DNA of 8,146 bases from Rhodanobacteraceae bacterium UBA703 (lineage in GTDB: Bacteria > Pseudomonadota > Gammaproteobacteria > Xanthomonadales > Rhodanobacteraceae). The DNA is taken from contig DBMH01000166.1 of assembly GCA_002297645.1 (NCBI GenBank), positions 1 to 8,146 of the forward strand, given 5' to 3'. Below, in pieces: positions 4,885-8,146 of this stretch. The notes below the pieces were generated by a model. That model saw only the letters and a list, made by a program, of their open reading frames with translations, was not told where the DNA came from and did no database searches. Position 1 is the first letter of the stretch. Each line of letters begins with the position of its first letter. The translations under genes and the position numbers were made by a program.

Positions 4885-7800
4885 GCAGGCTCGATGCAGT
4901 CATCCGGTCGGCGCTGATCGGCGGCGGGGTTCTGGCGGCGCTCTGCGGCGGAGCGGCGATGGCCGCGGCGGGAGCGGCGGGCGGCGTCACGGAAACGCGC
5001 TTCGACGCCGGCGCGGTTTCCGGCCTGGGTGCGCGCAACATCGGCTCGGCGGCGATGAGCGGGCGCATTTCCGCGCTCGCCGCGACGCCAGGCAAGGACG
5101 GCAAGACGACGCTGTTCGTCGGCGCGGCCTCCGGCGGCGTGTGGAAATCGAGCGACGGCGGCACGACGTTCAAGCCGGTGTTCGACAAGCAGCCGGTGCA
5201 GTCGATCGGCGCGATCGCGCTCGATCCGTCGAATCCGCAGAACGTCTGGGTCGGCACGGGCGAGGCGTGGACACGCAACTCCGTGTCGATCGGCAACGGC
5301 GTCTACCGCTCCGGCGACGGCGGCGAGACCTGGACGCACGTCGGTCTCGAGGGATCCGAGCGCGTCGCGAAGATCCTCGTCGATCCGCGCAACGGCGATA
5401 CCGTGTACGCCTGCGTGCCGGGCAAGCTGTGGAGCGATTCGGCCGAGCGCGGCCTGTACCGTACGACGGACGGCGGCAGGAACTGGAGCCTCGTGCTCAA
5501 GGGCGGCAACCTGTCCACCGGATGTGCCTCCATCAGCTTCGATCCGAAGAACCCGGACGTCCTGTTCGCCGGCTTGTGGGACTTCCGCCGCAAGGGCTGG
5601 ACCTTCCGCTCCGGCGGCGAGACGCCGGATTCCCCGTCGGGCAGCGGGCTGTTCCGCAGTGCCGACGGCGGCCGCACGTGGACCGAGGTCACGCCGGCGG
5701 CGAATCCGGGTTTCCCGAAGAAACCGTACGGGCGCATCGCGGTGGCGGTGGCGCCGTCGGACGCGAAGATCGTCTACGCGCTGGTCGAATCGACCGACTC
5801 GGCACTCTACCGCTCCGACGACGGCGGCAGGACCTGGGACAAGCGCGACAAGAGCCAGATGATGGTCTGGCGTCCGTTCTACTTCGCCAACCTGATCGTC
5901 GATCCGAAGAATCCCGACCGCGTGTTCAAGCCGGATCTCGGCCTGATCCAGAGCCTGGACGGCGGCAAGAGCTTCGCCGGGGTCGGGGGCGGCACGCACG
6001 GCGACCATCACGACATCTGGATCGACCCGACCAATACGCAGCACGTGATCAGCGGCGACGACGGCGGCCTGTGGCAGTCGTACGACGGCGGCAACAAGTG
6101 GTGGAAGCACGACAACCTGCCGGTGTCGCAGTTCTACCATGTGAGCGTCGACGGCGCCGATCCGTTCCGCGTCTACGGTGGCCTGCAGGACAACAGTTCC
6201 TGGGTCGGCGACAGCGCGTATCCGGGCGGCGTCACCAACTCGCGCTGGGAGAACATGTACGGCGGCGACGGCTTCTGGATGTTCGAGGACCCGGCCGACG
6301 CGGACTACCTCTACGCCGAGTACCAGGGCGGCTCGATCGCGCGCATCAACCGGCACACGCACGAGATGCGCAGCATCCAGCCGCTGGCCGGCTACGGCGA
6401 GAAGCTGCGCTGGAACTGGAACACGCCGATCGCGCTGAGCCCGAACGAGAAGGGCACGATCTACATCGGCTCGCAGTTCCTGTTCCGTTCGCGCGACCAC
6501 GGGCAGAGCTGGGACCGCATCTCGCCCGACCTCAGCACGAACGATCCGCAGAAGCAGAAGCAGGAGGAATCCGGCGGCGTCACCGTCGACAACTCGGCGG
6601 CGGAGATGCACACGACGATCTACTCGATCAGCGAGTCGCCGAAACAGGCCGGCCTGATCTGGGTCGGTACCGACGACGGCAACGTGCAGCTGACGCGCGA
6701 CGGCGGCAAGTCGTGGAGCAACCTCGTCGGCAACATCAAGGGCGTGCCGGCGCATTCGTGGGTGTCGTGGATAGAGGCCGGCGCGTTCGACGCGGGCACC
6801 GCGTTCGTCGCGTTCGATCGCCACACCGTCGGCGACATGGACCCGTACGTCTACGTGACGCGCGACCACGGCCGGAGCTGGAGCGCGCTCGTTTCGCCGA
6901 AGGACCCGAAGGGACTGCGTGGCTACGTGCACGTCGTGCGCCAGGATCCGCAGAAGCCGGAAGTGCTCTACGCCGGAACGGAATTCGGGCTGTGGATCTC
7001 GATCGACGGCGGCCGCGAATGGGCGCAGTTCAAGGGCGGCGATTTCCCCGCCGTCGCGGTGCGCGACATCGCGTTCCAGAACCGCGACGCCTCGCTGGCG
7101 CTCGCCACGCACGGCCGCGGCATCTGGATCGTCGACGACCTGACGCCGCTGCGTGCGCTCGACGCGAAGACGCTGGCGAGCGAGGCGGCCTTCCTCGCCT
7201 CGCGTCCCGCGCAGCAGCGCATCAACGCCTGGGGCGGGTGGGCCGAGGGCGATGCCAGCTTCAGCGGCCCCAATCCGCCCAACGGTGCCGACATCGTCTA
7301 CTACCAGAAGAGCCGCCACCTGTTCGGCAAGCTCAAGATCGACGTGCTCGACGACAAGGGGCGTCTCGTCGACACGATCCCGGCCAGCGTGCGCCGCGGC
7401 ATCAACCGCGTGACCTGGTCGATGCGCGCCAAGCCCCCGCGCGTGCCGCCGGCCGCGCAACTTGCCGGTAATGCGGCGCAGGGGCCGCGCGTGCCGCCGG
7501 GCACCTACACGGTGCGCATGACCAAGGGCAAGGAGACGTACGAGACGACGCTCGACATCGGCCTGGACCGCCGCGTGAAGTTCGGCCTCGCCGATCGCCG
7601 CGCGCAGTACGATGCGGCGATGCGGGTGAGCGCCCTGTTCGGCGGCATGAGCGACCTCGTGTACGGGATCAATGCCGTGCGCACGCAGGCGGATGCGGGA
7701 GCGGCGAAGCTCGCGCCGAAGGACGCGAACCGCACGCTGCTCGCCGCGTTGTCGGCGAAGGCCGACGGCATCCGCAGGAAGATCGTCGCGACGAAGGAAG

Positions 7801-8099
7801 GCGGTGCCATCACCGGCGAGGAGCGTCTGCGCGAGCATGCGGACACGCTCTACGGCGCGATCATGTTCTACGAAGGCAGGCCGTCGGACTACCAGCTGGC
7901 GCGCATCGAGACGCTCGAGCGCGAGCTCGGCGACATCCGCAAGGAATTCGCGGATTTCCGCGCCGTCGACCTGGCGAAAGCGAACGCGAGGCTCGAGGCG
8001 GCCAAGCTGCCGGCGATCACGGTTCCCGAACACGCTCCGGAAGAGGCCGGCGCGGGATCGTCACGCGGGGAGATGCGTGCGCCGTGGGAGCGCGACTGA
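4881..8099 (+). CDS. Large exported Asp-box (BNR/VPS10-like) double beta-propeller protein
   Basis: This 1072-residue protein has an N-terminal export signal (hydrophobic stretch about 9-30, likely cut near AMA-AAG). Eleven Asp-boxes of the form S/T-x-D-x-G-x-x-W/F begin at residues 90, 144, 195, 260, 312, 358, 400, 537, 605, 660 and 707, which implies two tandem propellers as in sortilin/VPS10 or GH74-like proteins. Between them are a HGDHHDIW cluster (373-380), DDGG (393-396) and GGLQDN (433-438), typical of the proteins often annotated glycosyl hydrolase or WD40/YVTN/BNR-like. After the propellers comes a FlgD-like Ig-type domain (about 814-893, ending PPGTYTVRM), then a helical C-terminal region (about 900-1045). 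No sialidase FRIP motif is seen, so sialidase activity is not supported. It probably acts in the periplasm or at the surface. It is translationally coupled to the LolA-like gene. The true role (binding, sorting or glycan cleavage) is open. Confidence 0.9.
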   Translation: MSRLDAVIRSALIGGGVLAALCGGAAMAAAGAAGGVTETRFDAGAVSGLGARNIGSAAMSGRISALAATPGKDGKTTLFVGAASGGVWKSSDGGTTFKPVFDKQPVQSIGAIALDPSNPQNVWVGTGEAWTRNSVSIGNGVYRSGDGGETWTHVGLEGSERVAKILVDPRNGDTVYACVPGKLWSDSAERGLYRTTDGGRNWSLVLKGGNLSTGCASISFDPKNPDVLFAGLWDFRRKGWTFRSGGETPDSPSGSGLFRSADGGRTWTEVTPAANPGFPKKPYGRIAVAVAPSDAKIVYALVESTDSALYRSDDGGRTWDKRDKSQMMVWRPFYFANLIVDPKNPDRVFKPDLGLIQSLDGGKSFAGVGGGTHGDHHDIWIDPTNTQHVISGDDGGLWQSYDGGNKWWKHDNLPVSQFYHVSVDGADPFRVYGGLQDNSSWVGDSAYPGGVTNSRWENMYGGDGFWMFEDPADADYLYAEYQGGSIARINRHTHEMRSIQPLAGYGEKLRWNWNTPIALSPNEKGTIYIGSQFLFRSRDHGQSWDRISPDLSTNDPQKQKQEESGGVTVDNSAAEMHTTIYSISESPKQAGLIWVGTDDGNVQLTRDGGKSWSNLVGNIKGVPAHSWVSWIEAGAFDAGTAFVAFDRHTVGDMDPYVYVTRDHGRSWSALVSPKDPKGLRGYVHVVRQDPQKPEVLYAGTEFGLWISIDGGREWAQFKGGDFPAVAVRDIAFQNRDASLALATHGRGIWIVDDLTPLRALDAKTLASEAAFLASRPAQQRINAWGGWAEGDASFSGPNPPNGADIVYYQKSRHLFGKLKIDVLDDKGRLVDTIPASVRRGINRVTWSMRAKPPRVPPAAQLAGNAAQGPRVPPGTYTVRMTKGKETYETTLDIGLDRRVKFGLADRRAQYDAAMRVSALFGGMSDLVYGINAVRTQADAGAAKLAPKDANRTLLAALSAKADGIRRKIVATKEGGAITGEERLREHADTLYGAIMFYEGRPSDYQLARIETLERELGDIRKEFADFRAVDLAKANARLEAAKLPAITVPEHAPEEAGAGSSRGEMRAPWERD

Positions 8100-8108
8100 C
8101 GGCGTTTG

Positions 8109-8146
8109 CGCGCCGGGAACGCACGCGGTACGGCGTTCCCGGCGCG
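8109..8146 (+). terminator. Strong hairpin, probable transcription terminator (cut by window end)
   Basis: Ten bases after the propeller gene stop, arms 8109-8122 and 8133-8146 pair perfectly over 14 bases around a ten-base loop (8123-8132). The window ends exactly with the right arm, so neither a following T-run nor further pairing can be checked. Position and strength fit an intrinsic terminator, perhaps one shared with a converging gene. Confidence 0.7.

Noticed and set aside
4938..4952. Possible lipoprotein site at Cys22 of the propeller protein
   Set aside because: The residue before the cysteine is leucine (LAAL-C), not G, A or S as a lipobox needs; a signal peptidase I site after AMA fits better.
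5284..5289. Second TGTCGA (another at 3730) as ECF42 promoter boxes
   Set aside because: Both lie inside coding sequence, with no gene start downstream at a sensible distance; treated as chance matches.
5130..7020. Repeated GACGGCGGC-like DNA blocks as a repeat array
   Set aside because: They are the codons of the protein's Asp-boxes, irregularly spaced, so they are explained by protein-level repetition and not by a CRISPR or satellite array.
4722..8033. Open frame of 1103 codons on the - strand opposite the propeller gene
   Set aside because: Its product is a low-complexity mix of R, A, V, D and H with no domain or export signal, and it mirrors the codon bias of the well-supported + strand gene. 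Long antisense frames are expected in DNA this rich in G+C.
4881..8099. Sialidase (neuraminidase) annotation for the propeller protein
   Set aside because: Asp-boxes alone are shared by many propeller families; the FRIP motif of sialidases was not found, and the protein is much longer with two propellers.

Overview
The window is dense, GC-rich (roughly two thirds G+C) bacterial chromosome with every supportable gene on the + strand. Protein family content (pirin, Mpo1/DUF962, an acyltransferase-3 membrane protein, an ECF42-type sigma factor beside a DGPF protein, and a LolA-like protein coupled to a large Asp-box propeller) and Sec-type export signals suggest a Gram-negative proteobacterium. 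The Xanthomonadales/Rhodanobacteraceae neighbourhood is my best guess, made from sequence style only.

Layout: 1-185 is the C-terminal end of a pirin family protein, cut by the window edge. 195-497 is a small Mpo1-like (DUF962) membrane protein, and 520-1656 is an OafA-type acyltransferase. These three are tightly spaced and co-directional. A 106-base gap (1657-1762) holds a candidate ECF42-type promoter. After it comes a compact three-gene module: a DGPF/YCII protein (1763-2182), a PhnB-like VOC protein (2211-2633) and an ECF42-type sigma factor with a long C-terminal DUF6596/TPR-like extension (2691-3950). A 187-base gap with a GC-rich hairpin (3951-4137) separates this from a two-gene pair: a secreted LolA-like protein (4138-4884) and a 1072-residue exported double-propeller protein with eleven Asp-boxes (4881-8099). 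The pair overlaps by ATGA, so it is probably translationally coupled. A strong perfect hairpin ends the window (8109-8146) and is probably the terminator of that pair.

How they work together: the middle module fits the known ECF42 arrangement, in which the sigma factor controls neighbouring DGPF genes and no anti-sigma gene is seen. A TGTCGA-N17-CGTC sequence upstream of the DGPF gene would let the sigma factor drive its own operon. The last pair looks like an envelope system of unknown function: a LolA-fold periplasmic protein made in fixed ratio with a very large Asp-box protein. It is the least explained part of the window. No RNA genes, mobile elements or CRISPR arrays were seen.
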